A DNA stretch of 64,000 nt from UBA1359 sp029570385 (GTDB lineage Bacteria; Patescibacteriota; Patescibacteriia; Patescibacteriales; Patescibacteriaceae). Shown here in pieces: positions 9,011 through 18,573 of the stretch (the first letter of the stretch is position 1; every line of letters starts with the position of its first letter). The notes beneath the pieces were generated by a model. It saw only the letters and a list, made by a program, of their open reading frames with translations. It was not told the DNA's origin and did no database searches. A program made the translations under genes and the position numbers. The stretch is from assembly GCA_035351315.1 (NCBI GenBank), contig DAOPVX010000003.1, forward strand, positions 5,762 to 69,761. The letters are read 5' to 3'.

Positions 9011-9041
9011 GGATTTCGGCGCTAACAGGCGCTAGTTCAAA
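9011..9041. repeat. Right arm of the pre-16S processing stem (trailer)
   Basis: About 31 bases containing CGGCGCTAACAGGCGCTAG. They are near-perfectly complementary, in the transcript, to the 16S leader at 10652-10682; together they would close the long stem cut by RNase III during 16S maturation. Confidence 0.8.
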
Positions 9042-9131
9042 TTTTGAGCTACCGATTTACTCAGTAGACTCGCCACTATTGCTAGTGGCCGACTAAATTG
9101 CCGCTTTTACAGCTAGCAATATACTCCCTAG

Positions 9132-10611
<1,480 letters not shown>

Positions 10612-10651
10612 ATATTGAAGAGAATGTTTAGCTCTCTTATAAAGAATAGTT

Positions 10652-10682
10652 TTTGAATTAGCGCCTGTTAGCGCTAAAATCG
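10652..10682. repeat. Left arm of the pre-16S processing stem (leader)
   Basis: In the transcript it contains TTAGCGCTAACAGGCGCTAA and pairs with the trailer at 9011-9041. The few differences between the arms are mostly G-U or neutral. Confidence 0.8.
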
Positions 10683-10759
10683 TCTGCTATTGTTAATGTT
10701 CAACCAAAAAATGGATTATTAAAAATACTTATCTAACAATAGTTAAACAAGTATCTGTA

Positions 10760-10788
10760 ATGATAAATGATTTTACCATGACTGTCAA
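10760..10788 (-). promoter_or_regulatory. 16S rRNA promoter (TTGACA-17-TATCAT)
   Basis: A perfect -35 (10783-10788) and near-perfect -10 (10760-10765) with a 17-base spacer on the minus strand; predicted start about 10753, leaving a leader of about 140 bases that includes the processing stem. It lies about 35 bases beyond the stop of the GalT-like gene. Confidence 0.88.
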
Positions 10789-10821
10789 GAGTCCTAAAAT
10801 ACTGGTTATTCGCTGCTCTGC

Positions 10822-11775
10822 CTAAATATTACTCAAATTTGACCGATAAAAAACAGTAGCCTCTTCTGGCGGCATTGAATTAACTATTAATCCCGAACCA
10901 ATCTCAACTCCAGCCCAAATATTACCGCGCGGCTGAACCTTAATAACAAAATGTTGATCAGTGGCCGAGATTACTTGGTGCAAACAAATATTATAAGCCA
11001 TTCCTAAAGTTTGTAGCTGCTTTAGAATCAAACTAAGACCACTGGCCAAAGACCGAAGCTCCACCTGGCTAGCTTGGCCGATATTGTCTTGATGCCGCTT
11101 AGGGAATATCCAGGCCTCATACGGAAAGCGACTGGCATACGGAGCAATGACTGCCACATTATGATCTTGCCAAATTAAGCGTTCAGCTGCCATAACTTCT
11201 TTGGCAATCATATCGCAATACGGGCAATGACCGGTCCGCCGACGATAGCGCCGGGCGGCTGATAATTCGGCGCGAATAGCCAGCGGCAATATCTTGGTAG
11301 CAAAAACTTGTGAGTGAGAGTGTTCCAGCGAAGCCCCAGCGTCATGGCCATAATTCTTAAAACAAAGAATATAATCTAATGGCGGCTGTTTACTCAGCGC
11401 AATGGTCCGCTGAGCATACATTTTTAACACCATAGCTAATTCGTCAATAGTCACATCTGCCAATGATTGTTCATGGCGTGGCGTATCAATTATAACTTCT
11501 TGCTTACCTAGAGCCTGCTGATTATCCATCTCCACTGCCGGATAAATATTATTAATAGCCGCTACCTGCCATTTCTTAGCTGAATTAGGCGGCAATAATT
11601 CAATAACATTATTATAATCCAACTTTTCCGGACAAAAAAAACAACTAGTGGCCACGCGCTGATCAATTTTAGGTTTGGTGGCTTTATGATTTTTTGGTCG
11701 CGCCGCCCGACCTGGACTAATAATTACTTCTTGCGCTAAAAGATAATCGCGACGAATTGCTGATCGCTTACTCAT
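10822..11775 (-). CDS. GalT-type hexose-1-phosphate nucleotidyltransferase (HIT superfamily)
   Basis: 317 residues. Zinc-site cysteines C45-x-x-C48 (CFFC), His101 in DTPRHEQ and the histidine triad HSHSQ (His152, His154) line up with GalT; His154 would carry the covalent UMP/AMP. A second CPYC pair near residue 193 is also kept. The HSHSQ variant rather than HPHGQ is common among GalT relatives that use other sugars or ADP/GDP, so galactose-1-phosphate is only one candidate substrate. No sugar operon surrounds it. It sits between the SpoIID gene and the 16S promoter on the same strand. Confidence 0.85.
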   Translation of the reverse strand: MSKRSAIRRDYLLAQEVIISPGRAARPKNHKATKPKIDQRVATSCFFCPEKLDYNNVIELLPPNSAKKWQVAAINNIYPAVEMDNQQALGKQEVIIDTPRHEQSLADVTIDELAMVLKMYAQRTIALSKQPPLDYILCFKNYGHDAGASLEHSHSQVFATKILPLAIRAELSAARRYRRRTGHCPYCDMIAKEVMAAERLIWQDHNVAVIAPYASRFPYEAWIFPKRHQDNIGQASQVELRSLASGLSLILKQLQTLGMAYNICLHQVISATDQHFVIKVQPRGNIWAGVEIGSGLIVNSMPPEEATVFYRSNLSNI

Positions 11776-11825
11776 ATATTAAAAATAAAAATTATTATTA
11801 CTATAATAACACAAATAAGCACCAA

Positions 11826-11882
11826 AACAAAAACCGACCCCCGGGAATCAATGTCTTTTTGCCTGATACCTGGGAGCCGGTT
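11826..11882 (-). terminator. Terminator of the SpoIID/LytB gene
   Basis: An imperfect inverted repeat with arms of about 20 bases (AACCG ... CCCGGGAATCA / TGATACCTGGG ... CGGTT; 13-base loop). On the minus strand it runs into TTTTTGTTTT, 20 bases past the stop. Confidence 0.8.
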
Positions 11883-11901
11883 AGTTGTTTATGATTAATT
11901 A

Positions 11902-13800
11902 TTAATAAGCTTGTTGTAGGTTTGTTCCTTGATAAAAATAAGCCAATACCTCTTGCCAAGTCTGGTGGCTATCAACAATCATTAATAAGGCGCCTTGAGC
12001 GCTCATGCCAACACCATGGCCAAACAGCGTTTTACCACTATCTTCTGGCACAACCACTGATTGCAACCAAGCTTTTTCGCCGCCGCCCCAAACCTCATTC
12101 CAGCTGCGGGTTCGACCATCACTGCGCGAAAAATATGGAGTAATAGCCAACTCATTATTATAAGTCACGATAGCGCCAGCTGTTTCATCAACCGCTTGAG
12201 CCAAGCGCGGCATACGGATTTCTGAATTATAACCGCGATAAACCTGATCATAAGTAGCATCAACATGAAAATATTCATCAGCATGCTTGGTGGAAGCGCC
12301 AGGGAGGTTAAAATCAATGCCGCGATAATAGTGATATAAGACATAAGTGCGAGCAGCAGTAGCTAAAACTTTCTGAAATTCCACTGGTGAAGCATTACTA
12401 GTTTCCGCCAAACCTTTCAAATAGCTATCAATCGGTAATTCATTAATCAGCCAAATCTTATCGGTTTTGGGCGTATAACGATATTCTAAGACGCGACGAA
12501 ACTTATTGTCATTAAAACTAGCGCTCCAGTTAGGATTATTACGATAATCCATCAGTTGAAAAAAGCCATCATTATCAGACCGACTAACAAACCTTAAATA
12601 ATTAGCAGTTTGATAATTATTGTTGCCGACAGAAATATTATATTGACGATTATCTCGAGAATAATTAACCGAGACAATAGTGTTAGCCGGCACAGCACTG
12701 ACTAATAAATTGTCAGCTGCCCAAATATCAAAAGACTGTTCACTGGTAATTCTCTGCGATTGATTACTATTAAATAAACCAACTCTAATTAATGGTTGTT
12801 GACTTAATTTTCTGGCATAATTAACCAGACCATTAACCGCTGAGCTCTCGTTGTTACTGGTTTGACAGCGTGGCGAAACTGCCCGCTCAGCCGCGGATAA
12901 AGCAATACAAAAGACATCGTCAGCGACCGGAGTGGCTGGCACAACTGGCGCAGTTTTGGGCTGGCTAGCAACAGCGGCTAAACGAGCCTTCTCAGCAGCA
13001 ATCGCCGCCGCCGATGGTTTAGTTAAAGAAATACCAGGCACATACTGTCCTTTAGCCACTTTAACCACTTGTCCTAACTTATCATAACCGGTAATATACT
13101 GAACCTTAACAACTGGGCTGGTTACGGCAGCCTTGACTGCCGGAGTGGTCAAACTGCTATTACTAGAATTAACGGCAAAAGTTGGTTTAACCTGATTAGC
13201 ATCAATAAAAACACGAGCCAAACTATTCTTAATCGGTTGCTGATTATAAACTAATTGAAAATTCTCCTGCACCACACCGACATATTTAGCCTCTGGCCCG
13301 GCAATCTTAAAACTAATTACAATTTTTTCGCCCGGCTTAACATTCTTAGACAAGCTTAAAACCTTAAAAAAAGACACCCAGCTAGCATGCTGGACTTTGG
13401 AAGCAGTTTTTAAAAATGGTCCAGTCTCTAAAGTTGTTTGTCCGGCTGGCCAAACAGTCTGCCCGCGATTAACAAAACTTAAATTAATAGTGGCCTCTTG
13501 CCCGGATTTTAGAATTAGGTTAGTTGTATAAGGAGTCACTTCAGCAATATTAACCGGTTCGGCGGCTAAGGCGGCTGGCACTGACAATAACTGCTGCGCC
13601 CGACCGACTAAATCATGGGCATCAGCCTCAAAACGCCAAGCGCTTAACAGCTGAGCGCAAAAAATAACCACTAAAAAAACGATGGCCAAATTAAGAACCG
13701 CCTCAAGGCTGGTTTTCTTTCTGGCCATCGCTTTTTTGTGAGTTAATTGATAATTTAAAAAATAATCATGAAGGAGTGGAAGTGGAGTTGATTTGTACAT
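11902..13800 (-). CDS. SpoIID/LytB domain cell-wall protein
   Basis: 632 residues from ATG 13800; a start at ATG 13728 (MARKKTSLEAV) is equally possible and would put the membrane segment (LNLAIVFLVVIFCAQLL) at the usual distance from the N-terminus. Neither has a visible SD. After the anchor come an Ig-like region (about 75-190), a Ser/Ala/Pro-rich linker and a C-terminal SpoIID core with INELPIDSYLKGLAE, VLATAARTYVLYHY, YFSRSDGRT and HGVGMSAQGA. SpoIID enzymes are peptidoglycan lytic transglycosylases; LytB relatives stimulate wall turnover. Substrate activity here is inferred from family. Confidence 0.9.
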   Translation of the reverse strand: MYKSTPLPLLHDYFLNYQLTHKKAMARKKTSLEAVLNLAIVFLVVIFCAQLLSAWRFEADAHDLVGRAQQLLSVPAALAAEPVNIAEVTPYTTNLILKSGQEATINLSFVNRGQTVWPAGQTTLETGPFLKTASKVQHASWVSFFKVLSLSKNVKPGEKIVISFKIAGPEAKYVGVVQENFQLVYNQQPIKNSLARVFIDANQVKPTFAVNSSNSSLTTPAVKAAVTSPVVKVQYITGYDKLGQVVKVAKGQYVPGISLTKPSAAAIAAEKARLAAVASQPKTAPVVPATPVADDVFCIALSAAERAVSPRCQTSNNESSAVNGLVNYARKLSQQPLIRVGLFNSNQSQRITSEQSFDIWAADNLLVSAVPANTIVSVNYSRDNRQYNISVGNNNYQTANYLRFVSRSDNDGFFQLMDYRNNPNWSASFNDNKFRRVLEYRYTPKTDKIWLINELPIDSYLKGLAETSNASPVEFQKVLATAARTYVLYHYYRGIDFNLPGASTKHADEYFHVDATYDQVYRGYNSEIRMPRLAQAVDETAGAIVTYNNELAITPYFSRSDGRTRSWNEVWGGGEKAWLQSVVVPEDSGKTLFGHGVGMSAQGALLMIVDSHQTWQEVLAYFYQGTNLQQAY

Positions 13801-14021
13801 ATTTTTTTGTTTTTTGTTGGCTTGGTTTATTTTTTTTCACCAGCAACTGCCAGCAGTATAGCAAAAAAAACGAGAAAAGTCAAGATTAATGTAGACTTAT
13901 CTTTATAATTAAGTTGCCAACTTAGCAAAAGCTTGTTAAACTAACTTCACTACCTTGACCACCAAGACTTAGGTTGGTTTTTAGCTATAAAAAAAAATAA
14001 ATATATAAATAATTTATCAAT

Positions 14022-15410
14022 ATGCAAGTTAATGTCCAAGAAAAAAAATCCCAACTAAAATTAACAGTTGAGTTGTCGACCGAAGAATTCCAGCCCTATA
14101 TTTTAGAGGGCGCTCGCCGCATTGCCAGCGAAATTAAAATCCCCGGCTTCCGCAACGGCAAAGCGCCATATAATTTAATTAAAGCTAAGGTTGGCGAAAT
14201 GACCATTTTAGAAGAAGCGGCCCGAGTCGCCATTAATCGAACAATTGATGAGGCGATCAAAAAAGGCGCTGACGAAAAAATGGTCGTCGGTCAGCCGCAA
14301 GTAGATATCACTAAACTAGCCCCGGGTAATCCGCTAGAATATAAAATTAAGCTAACCTTGCTGCCCAAAACCGTCATTAACCAATATAAGGAGCTTAATA
14401 TTAAACAAAAGGCACCAAAAATTCCCGAAACGCAAATTAACCGGACACTAGACCAATTGCGGGAAGCTAACGTCCAAAAAACCCCCAGTTTGGAGCCGGT
14501 CAAAATGGGTGATTTGGTAATTGCTGATATCCATATTTCAGTAGATAAAGTTCCGGTTGAAGGCGGTCAAGGTCATGGCGTTAATATTATTTTAGGTAAA
14601 GACTATCTAGTGCCTGGTTTTGATCGGCAGCTGCTCGGAGCCAATATCGGCCAAGAATTAAAATTTCAAATCAATTATCCAGCTAATCATTACCAAAAAA
14701 CACTGGCTGGCAAGCTAGTTGACTTCAAGGTGGTTATTACTGAAGTAATGCATCGCCGCTTGCCCGAGCTAGACGACCAGTTGGCCAAGAGTTTTGGTTT
14801 TGAAAAACTAAGCGATCTCAAAAAAAATATCGCTGAAAGCTTGGCGGCTGAACAAAAAAAGCAGCTTGACCACCAGGCAGAAGCAGAAATGTTTGAAAAA
14901 TTGATTAAACTAGCCACTATTGAGGAATTACCGGAAACTTTAATCAATCGTGAAACCGAAGTTATGCTGGATGAATTACAGCACAACCTAAACCAAAACG
15001 GCGGCAATCTTAAAGATTATCTCAATAATCTTAAAAAAACCAAGGAACAATTTGTTCTGGAAATCTTACCTCAGGCAATCAAACGTGTTAAAACTGCTCT
15101 AATTGTCAACGAAGTAGCTAGATTAGAAAAAATTACCATAACGGCTGAAGAAGTTGATCAAGAATTGGAGCAACTCAAAAAACATTACCAAGACAACCAA
15201 GAGATTCTTAAACGGCTGTCGACTCCGGGTTACAAGGAATATTTAGCTAACGCCCTAGTCAGCAACAAAACGGTTCGAGCGCTGCGTGGCTGGAATATTA
15301 TCAATGAAGCACCAGTTGAAGAAAAAAAACCAGTAACCGCCACCAAGAATACTGCCAAAAAATCAGTGGCCAAACGCCGAACTACAACCGCCAAAAAGCC
15401 GACCAAATAA
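14022..15410 (+). CDS. tig: Trigger factor (ribosome-associated chaperone / PPIase)
   Basis: 462 residues. The ribosome-binding loop GFRNGKAP is present near residue 45; the FKBP-type domain runs from about GDLVIAD to LVDFKVVITEV (residues 160-240); the C-terminal chaperone arms follow. The last 30 residues form a Lys/Ala/Thr-rich basic tail not usual in this family. A possible promoter TTGCCA-17-TAAACT lies about 105 bases upstream, followed by a small GC hairpin with a T run (about 13956-13984) that could be an attenuator. It heads the trans-translation block (smpB, ssrA). Confidence 0.96.
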   Translation: MQVNVQEKKSQLKLTVELSTEEFQPYILEGARRIASEIKIPGFRNGKAPYNLIKAKVGEMTILEEAARVAINRTIDEAIKKGADEKMVVGQPQVDITKLAPGNPLEYKIKLTLLPKTVINQYKELNIKQKAPKIPETQINRTLDQLREANVQKTPSLEPVKMGDLVIADIHISVDKVPVEGGQGHGVNIILGKDYLVPGFDRQLLGANIGQELKFQINYPANHYQKTLAGKLVDFKVVITEVMHRRLPELDDQLAKSFGFEKLSDLKKNIAESLAAEQKKQLDHQAEAEMFEKLIKLATIEELPETLINRETEVMLDELQHNLNQNGGNLKDYLNNLKKTKEQFVLEILPQAIKRVKTALIVNEVARLEKITITAEEVDQELEQLKKHYQDNQEILKRLSTPGYKEYLANALVSNKTVRALRGWNIINEAPVEEKKPVTATKNTAKKSVAKRRTTTAKKPTK

Positions 15411-15413
15411 ATT

Positions 15414-15878
15414 ATGCCTGTTGTCGCCGTTAATAAACGAGCCAGCTATGATTATGAAATCCTGGAAAATTACGAGGCAGGATTAGTGTTAACCGGCTAC
15501 GAAGTTAAGGCAGCCAAAGCTGGACAGGTTAGTTTAAAGGGCAGCCATATCCTTTTCCGCAGCGGCCAACATGGCCAACCGCAAGCCTATTTAATAAATG
15601 CCCATATCAGTCTTTATCGTCTAGCTGGCGCTATTGGCGACTATAATCCGACCCGTAATCGTCGGCTGCTATTAAATAAAAAACAACTCAATCATTTATA
15701 CGGCCGAGCCTCAACCGAGGGCTTGACAGTCGTACCGCTCAAACTATATACTAAGGACAGTTTGCTCAAACTGGCTATTGCTTTAGTCCGCGGAAAGAAA
15801 AAATTTGACAAGCGCCAAGCCATTAAAGAGCGCGATTGGGAAAGAAAGCGCCGAACTTTGACAAAGCAAGCAATATAG
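15414..15878 (+). CDS. smpB: SsrA-binding protein SmpB
   Basis: 154 residues, normal length. NKRASYDYEILENYEAGLVL, TGYEVKAAKAGQVSLKGSH, DYNPTRNRRLLL and the C-terminal FDKRQAIKERDWERKR are family signatures. SmpB delivers tmRNA to stalled ribosomes. It begins 3 bases after tig and its stop lies 2 bases before the tmRNA 5' end, so partner protein and RNA are made from adjacent DNA, probably one transcript. Confidence 0.97.
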   Translation: MPVVAVNKRASYDYEILENYEAGLVLTGYEVKAAKAGQVSLKGSHILFRSGQHGQPQAYLINAHISLYRLAGAIGDYNPTRNRRLLLNKKQLNHLYGRASTEGLTVVPLKLYTKDSLLKLAIALVRGKKKFDKRQAIKERDWERKRRTLTKQAI

Positions 15879-15880
15879 TT

Positions 15881-16260
15881 GGGGATGCTGGGTTTCGCTC
15901 ATGAGATCGCGGTGTCCGATTGGGCGAATAGGTGCTGATTTCACCTAAAACAATCAACAATATAGATGCCAAAAACATCATGGCGAAAGCAGCCTTCCGG
16001 TTGTCTTTTGCACCAGTTGCCGCTTAAATAGCCGCAACCATCGACGCTAATGATGCCTAATAATTAGTTGTCGGTGTTATTTTATTAGGCTGTGGCTTGG
16101 AATCAATCCGCCTGGTTGAAACCAAGACAAGAATCTAATCGGGTCGCTCTGGAAATTTTTGTCTAATTTCTCATTTCCAAAGTGTACAAAAATTAGACTA
16201 TTATTCGTAGAACAGTCGGTTACCTCTTGTGATACAGGGGTTCAACTCCCCTCATCTCCA
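15881..16260 (+). ncRNA. ssrA: Transfer-messenger RNA (tmRNA)
   Basis: The tRNA-like ends pair as GGGGATG / CATCTCC with discriminator A; the T arm is GGGGTTCAACTCCCC; CCA is not encoded. A TAG five bases before the resume codon matches the E. coli TAGTC-GCA layout (here TAGAT-GCC, 15968). From there the tag frame encodes AKNIMAKAAFRLSFAPVAA then TAA at 16025-16027. That is 19 codons against 10 in E. coli, is basic (Lys, Lys, Arg) and ends in the usual Val-Ala-Ala degron. The 5' consensus GGTTTCGAC reads GGTTTCGCT here. Confidence 0.92.
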
Positions 16261-16283
16261 CATTATCACTGATTAACAGATTG

Positions 16284-16369
16284 GCCGCGATGGCGGAACT
16301 GGTAGACGCATCGGACTTAAAATCCGACGATCTTAAAACATCGTGAGGGTTCGAGTCCCTCTCGCGGCA
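16284..16369 (+). tRNA. tRNA-Leu (anticodon TAA)
   Basis: Acceptor GCCGCGA / TCGCGGC, anticodon loop CTTAAAA, long class II variable arm (GATCTTAAAACATC) and T loop GGTTCGAGTCC. Confidence 0.95.
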
Positions 16370-16389
16370 CGCTTTTCAACAATAATATT

Positions 16390-16461
16390 GCGGGTATCGT
16401 ATAATGGCTATTACATTACCTTGCCATGGTAGAGATACGGGTTCGATTCCCGTTACCCGCT
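16390..16461 (+). tRNA. tRNA-Gly (anticodon GCC)
   Basis: Acceptor GCGGGTA / TACCCGC, anticodon loop TTGCCAT, T loop GGTTCGATTCC. Its acceptor and T arm match the tRNA-Gly(TCC) at 8421-8492. Confidence 0.93.
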
Positions 16462-16497
16462 CACACTATCAACTCTAATCAATTATAATTACCAGCC

Positions 16498-17052
16498 ATG
16501 CGGCGAACTTTTCGCAAACCAAAACCAAAAGAAGAAAAAAAATTCCGCACTAATTACCAGATTACTTTGCCGGAAGTTTTTGTTATTGACGAAAACGGCC
16601 AATCGTTAGGAGTTATCCCGACTAGCGAAGCTATCCGTCTAGCAGAGGCGGCGGAATTAGATTTAGTTGAGGTTAATCCTAATAACAACCCACCGGTTAC
16701 CAAAATTCTAGATTATGGCCAATTCCGCTATCATGTGGAAAAAAAGCTGCAGCATCAGAAGGCCAAACAGAAAAAAATTGACATGAAAGAGGTTCGTTTA
16801 TCAATCCGCATTGGTGACCATGATTTTAATACTCGCGTCGACCAGGGCCAAAAATTTCTAAATAAAGGCAATAAATTAAAAATAACCGTCACCATTAGAG
16901 GACGAGAAAGACAACATCCGGAAAAGGCCGAAGAAACATTAGACCGCTATTTTAAACAGCTTGAAGGATTGATGGAAAACCCATTATCTATTGAGGAACC
17001 CTTGACAAAGCTGAATGGAAGATTTAGTATGGTAGTGGTAAATAAAAAATAG
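16498..17052 (+). CDS. infC: Translation initiation factor IF-3
   Basis: 184 residues with both domains: the N-terminal EVFVIDENGQSLGVIPTSEAIRLA and the C-terminal KEVRLSIRIGDHDFNTRV and KITVTIRGRER. IF-3 checks the initiator tRNA and start codon on the 30S subunit. The start is a plain ATG rather than the rare AUU used for autoregulation in enterobacteria. No SD. First gene of the classic infC-rpmI-rplT cluster; a weak hairpin with T run (17080-17103) separates it from rpmI. Confidence 0.98.
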   Translation: MRRTFRKPKPKEEKKFRTNYQITLPEVFVIDENGQSLGVIPTSEAIRLAEAAELDLVEVNPNNNPPVTKILDYGQFRYHVEKKLQHQKAKQKKIDMKEVRLSIRIGDHDFNTRVDQGQKFLNKGNKLKITVTIRGRERQHPEKAEETLDRYFKQLEGLMENPLSIEEPLTKLNGRFSMVVVNKK

Positions 17053-17079
17053 CCGATTATTTCAATTATTGACTGAAAT

Positions 17080-17103
17080 TAGGTGTAAAAACCTATTTTT
17101 ATT
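17080..17103 (+). terminator. Weak hairpin with T run between infC and rpmI (attenuator?)
   Basis: TAGGT / ACCTA stem with an A-rich loop followed by TTTTTATT. Short stem; it could be a partial terminator or a control element in the infC-rpmI-rplT cluster. Confidence 0.4.
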
Positions 17104-17113
17104 ATTCTAAAAT

Positions 17114-17311
17114 ATGCCGAAACTCAAGACCTACCAGGCCGCTGCTAAACGGGTATCCCTAACCAAGACCGGCAAACTTATGCGCCGCAAAGCTGGGCAG
17201 GATCATTTTAATGCCCGCGAAGACGGCAAGACTGGCCGTATCAAACGGCGCGATCTGACGATTGCCTCAGCTGATAAAAAAAATATTCAGAATCTTTTGC
17301 CCTATCGCTAG
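17114..17311 (+). CDS. rpmI: 50S ribosomal protein L35
   Basis: 65 residues, very basic, with MPKLKTYQAAAKRVSLTKTG and KRRDLTIASADKKNI. Normal length; lies between infC and rplT as in most bacteria. No SD. Confidence 0.97.
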   Translation: MPKLKTYQAAAKRVSLTKTGKLMRRKAGQDHFNAREDGKTGRIKRRDLTIASADKKNIQNLLPYR

Positions 17312-17334
17312 GCAGGTTCTCTTAAACTACCAAT

Positions 17335-17682
17335 ATGACTAGAGTTAAACGAGGAACTTCTCATACCAAACGTCGCGCTAGCCTACTATCCAAAGTGAAA
17401 GGTTTTCGCTGGGGCCGTAAGAATTTAATCAACTTAGCCAGCGCGGCGGCGACTAAGGCTGGCGTCAATGCTTATTGTGATCGCCGCAAAAAGAAAGCTG
17501 ATTTTCGAGCTTTGTGGCAAATTAAAATTGGCGCTTTTGCTAAGCAGCATAATTTATCTTATTCTCGTCTGATGGCTTTATTGAAAAAAGCCAATATTGC
17601 GTTAAATCGCAAGAGTTTAGCTGATTTAGCGGCTAATCACCCAGAAATTTTAGCGGAAATTATTGAACAAGCGCGTTCATAA
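17335..17682 (+). CDS. rplT: 50S ribosomal protein L20
   Basis: 115 residues; MTRVKRGTSHTKRRASLLSK, GFRWGRKNLINLASAAATKAG and SRLMALLKKANIALNRK are family features. Binds 23S rRNA early in 50S assembly and in many bacteria represses its own operon. 23 bases after rpmI. Confidence 0.97.
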   Translation: MTRVKRGTSHTKRRASLLSKVKGFRWGRKNLINLASAAATKAGVNAYCDRRKKKADFRALWQIKIGAFAKQHNLSYSRLMALLKKANIALNRKSLADLAANHPEILAEIIEQARS

Positions 17683-17691
17683 ACCCAAATT

Positions 17692-17910
17692 ATGAGATGG
17701 CTTAATATTGGACAAATTATCGTTTCTATCTTGCTTATTCTGGTTATCTTAATGCAGAATCGCGGATCTAGCATGTCCAGCTTATTTGGCGGCAGCGGTG
17801 ATATTTATCGCACCAAACGAGGTATTGAAAAAACTTTATTTATTGGGACCATCGTTCTGTTAGTAATTTTCTTCGGCCTGTCAATAGCTAATTTGATGAT
17901 TAATCAATAG
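17692..17910 (+). CDS. secG: Preprotein translocase subunit SecG
   Basis: 72 residues with two membrane segments (about 7-21 and 47-68) flanking the SecG loop MQNRGSSMSSLFGGSGDIYRT. Accessory subunit of the SecYEG channel. Nine bases after rplT and 3 bases before the HU gene, so part of this operon. Confidence 0.93.
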   Translation: MRWLNIGQIIVSILLILVILMQNRGSSMSSLFGGSGDIYRTKRGIEKTLFIGTIVLLVIFFGLSIANLMINQ

Positions 17911-17913
17911 AGT

Positions 17914-18213
17914 ATGAACCAAGACAAAATAAACAAAGTCCGTTTGATTGAAAAAATTGCTGAAAAGATTAATGTTAACAAAAAACAGATTGAGCAAACC
18001 ATTGACTCATTACTGGAGATAACAATTAATGAACTGCAATCCGGCAACACGGTAACTTTGGTCGGTTTCGGTAGTTTTATCCCCAAAAAACGCCACGCTC
18101 GCGGCGGCGTCAATCCGCAAAAACCACAAGAAAGAATTAATATTCCAGAAGTAACGGTGGCTAAATTCAAAACCGGTAAGGCTCTAAAAGACGCTCTAAA
18201 AAATAAACGCTAA
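17914..18213 (+). CDS. HU/IHF-family nucleoid protein
   Basis: 99 residues. The DNA-binding signature VTLVGFGSFIPKKRHARGGVNPQ and the helical N-terminus are clear; the arm ends IPEVTVAKFKTGKALKDAL. HU proteins bend and compact DNA. The beta arm carries GVNPQKPQERINIP in the usual place. Last protein gene of the block before three tRNAs. Confidence 0.95.
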   Translation: MNQDKINKVRLIEKIAEKINVNKKQIEQTIDSLLEITINELQSGNTVTLVGFGSFIPKKRHARGGVNPQKPQERINIPEVTVAKFKTGKALKDALKNKR

Positions 18214-18253
18214 GAATTGCTTTTTAAAAAAATATCGGTTAAAATCCGAATTG

Positions 18254-18325
18254 GCTCCCGTGGTGAAATGGATATCACGCTTGGCTTCGGACCAAGTATT
18301 TTGGGTTCGAATCCTGACGGGAGCG
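18254..18325 (+). tRNA. tRNA-Arg (anticodon TCG)
   Basis: Acceptor GCTCCCG / CGGGAGC, arm CTTGG-CTTCGGA-CCAAG. Anticodon TCG reads CGA directly; most bacteria use inosine-modified ACG instead. Confidence 0.93.
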
Positions 18326-18336
18326 CTGATGGCCCG

Positions 18337-18413
18337 GGCTGGGTAGCTCAGTTGGTTAGAGCGTGGCACTCATAACGCCAAGGTCGTGGGTTCAATTCCC
18401 ACCCCCGCCACCA
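18337..18413 (+). tRNA. tRNA with anticodon CAT (elongator Met, or Ile2)
   Basis: Arm TGGCA-CTCATAA-CGCCA, T arm GTGGG-TTCAATT-CCCAC, encoded CCA (18411-18413). Two oddities: an A31-C39 mismatch closing the anticodon loop and a T4-C69 mismatch in the acceptor stem. Elongator Met is more likely from overall look, but an Ile(k2C) identity is not excluded. Confidence 0.82.
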
Positions 18414-18429
18414 GAAAAATAATGATTAT

Positions 18430-18502
18430 GCGCCCATAGCTCAGTTGGTAGAGCAGTTGCCTCTTAAGCAAACGGTCGCAGGTTCGAGCCCTGCTGGGCG
18501 TA
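18430..18502 (+). tRNA. tRNA-Lys (anticodon CTT)
   Basis: Acceptor GCGCCCA / TGGGCGT (G1-U72 wobble), anticodon loop CTCTTAA, T loop GGTTCGAGCCC. No encoded CCA. Confidence 0.92.
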
Positions 18503-18510
18503 CTAAAAAG

Positions 18511-18540
18511 CTTCCCTTGCCGGGGAAGTTGTTTTTTTTT
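18511..18540 (+). terminator. Terminator of the translation/tRNA block
   Basis: CTTCCC / GGGGAAG stem with a five-base loop, then TTG and nine or more T. Confidence 0.9.
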
Positions 18541-18567
18541 GGCTAATCTGTGACTGACTGATATAAT
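18539..18567 (+). promoter_or_regulatory. truB promoter placed for a leaderless mRNA
   Basis: -35 TTGGCT (18539-18544), 17-base spacer, perfect -10 TATAAT (18562-18567), then only six bases before the ATG at 18574. Transcription should begin at the A of the start codon. Confidence 0.75.
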
Positions 18568-18573
18568 CACTAT

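Noticed and set aside
18370..18570. 66-codon minus-strand frame with a familiar-looking TCDRLLKRQLLYQLSYG segment
   Set aside because: It is the antisense translation of tRNA genes, a well-known annotation artefact.
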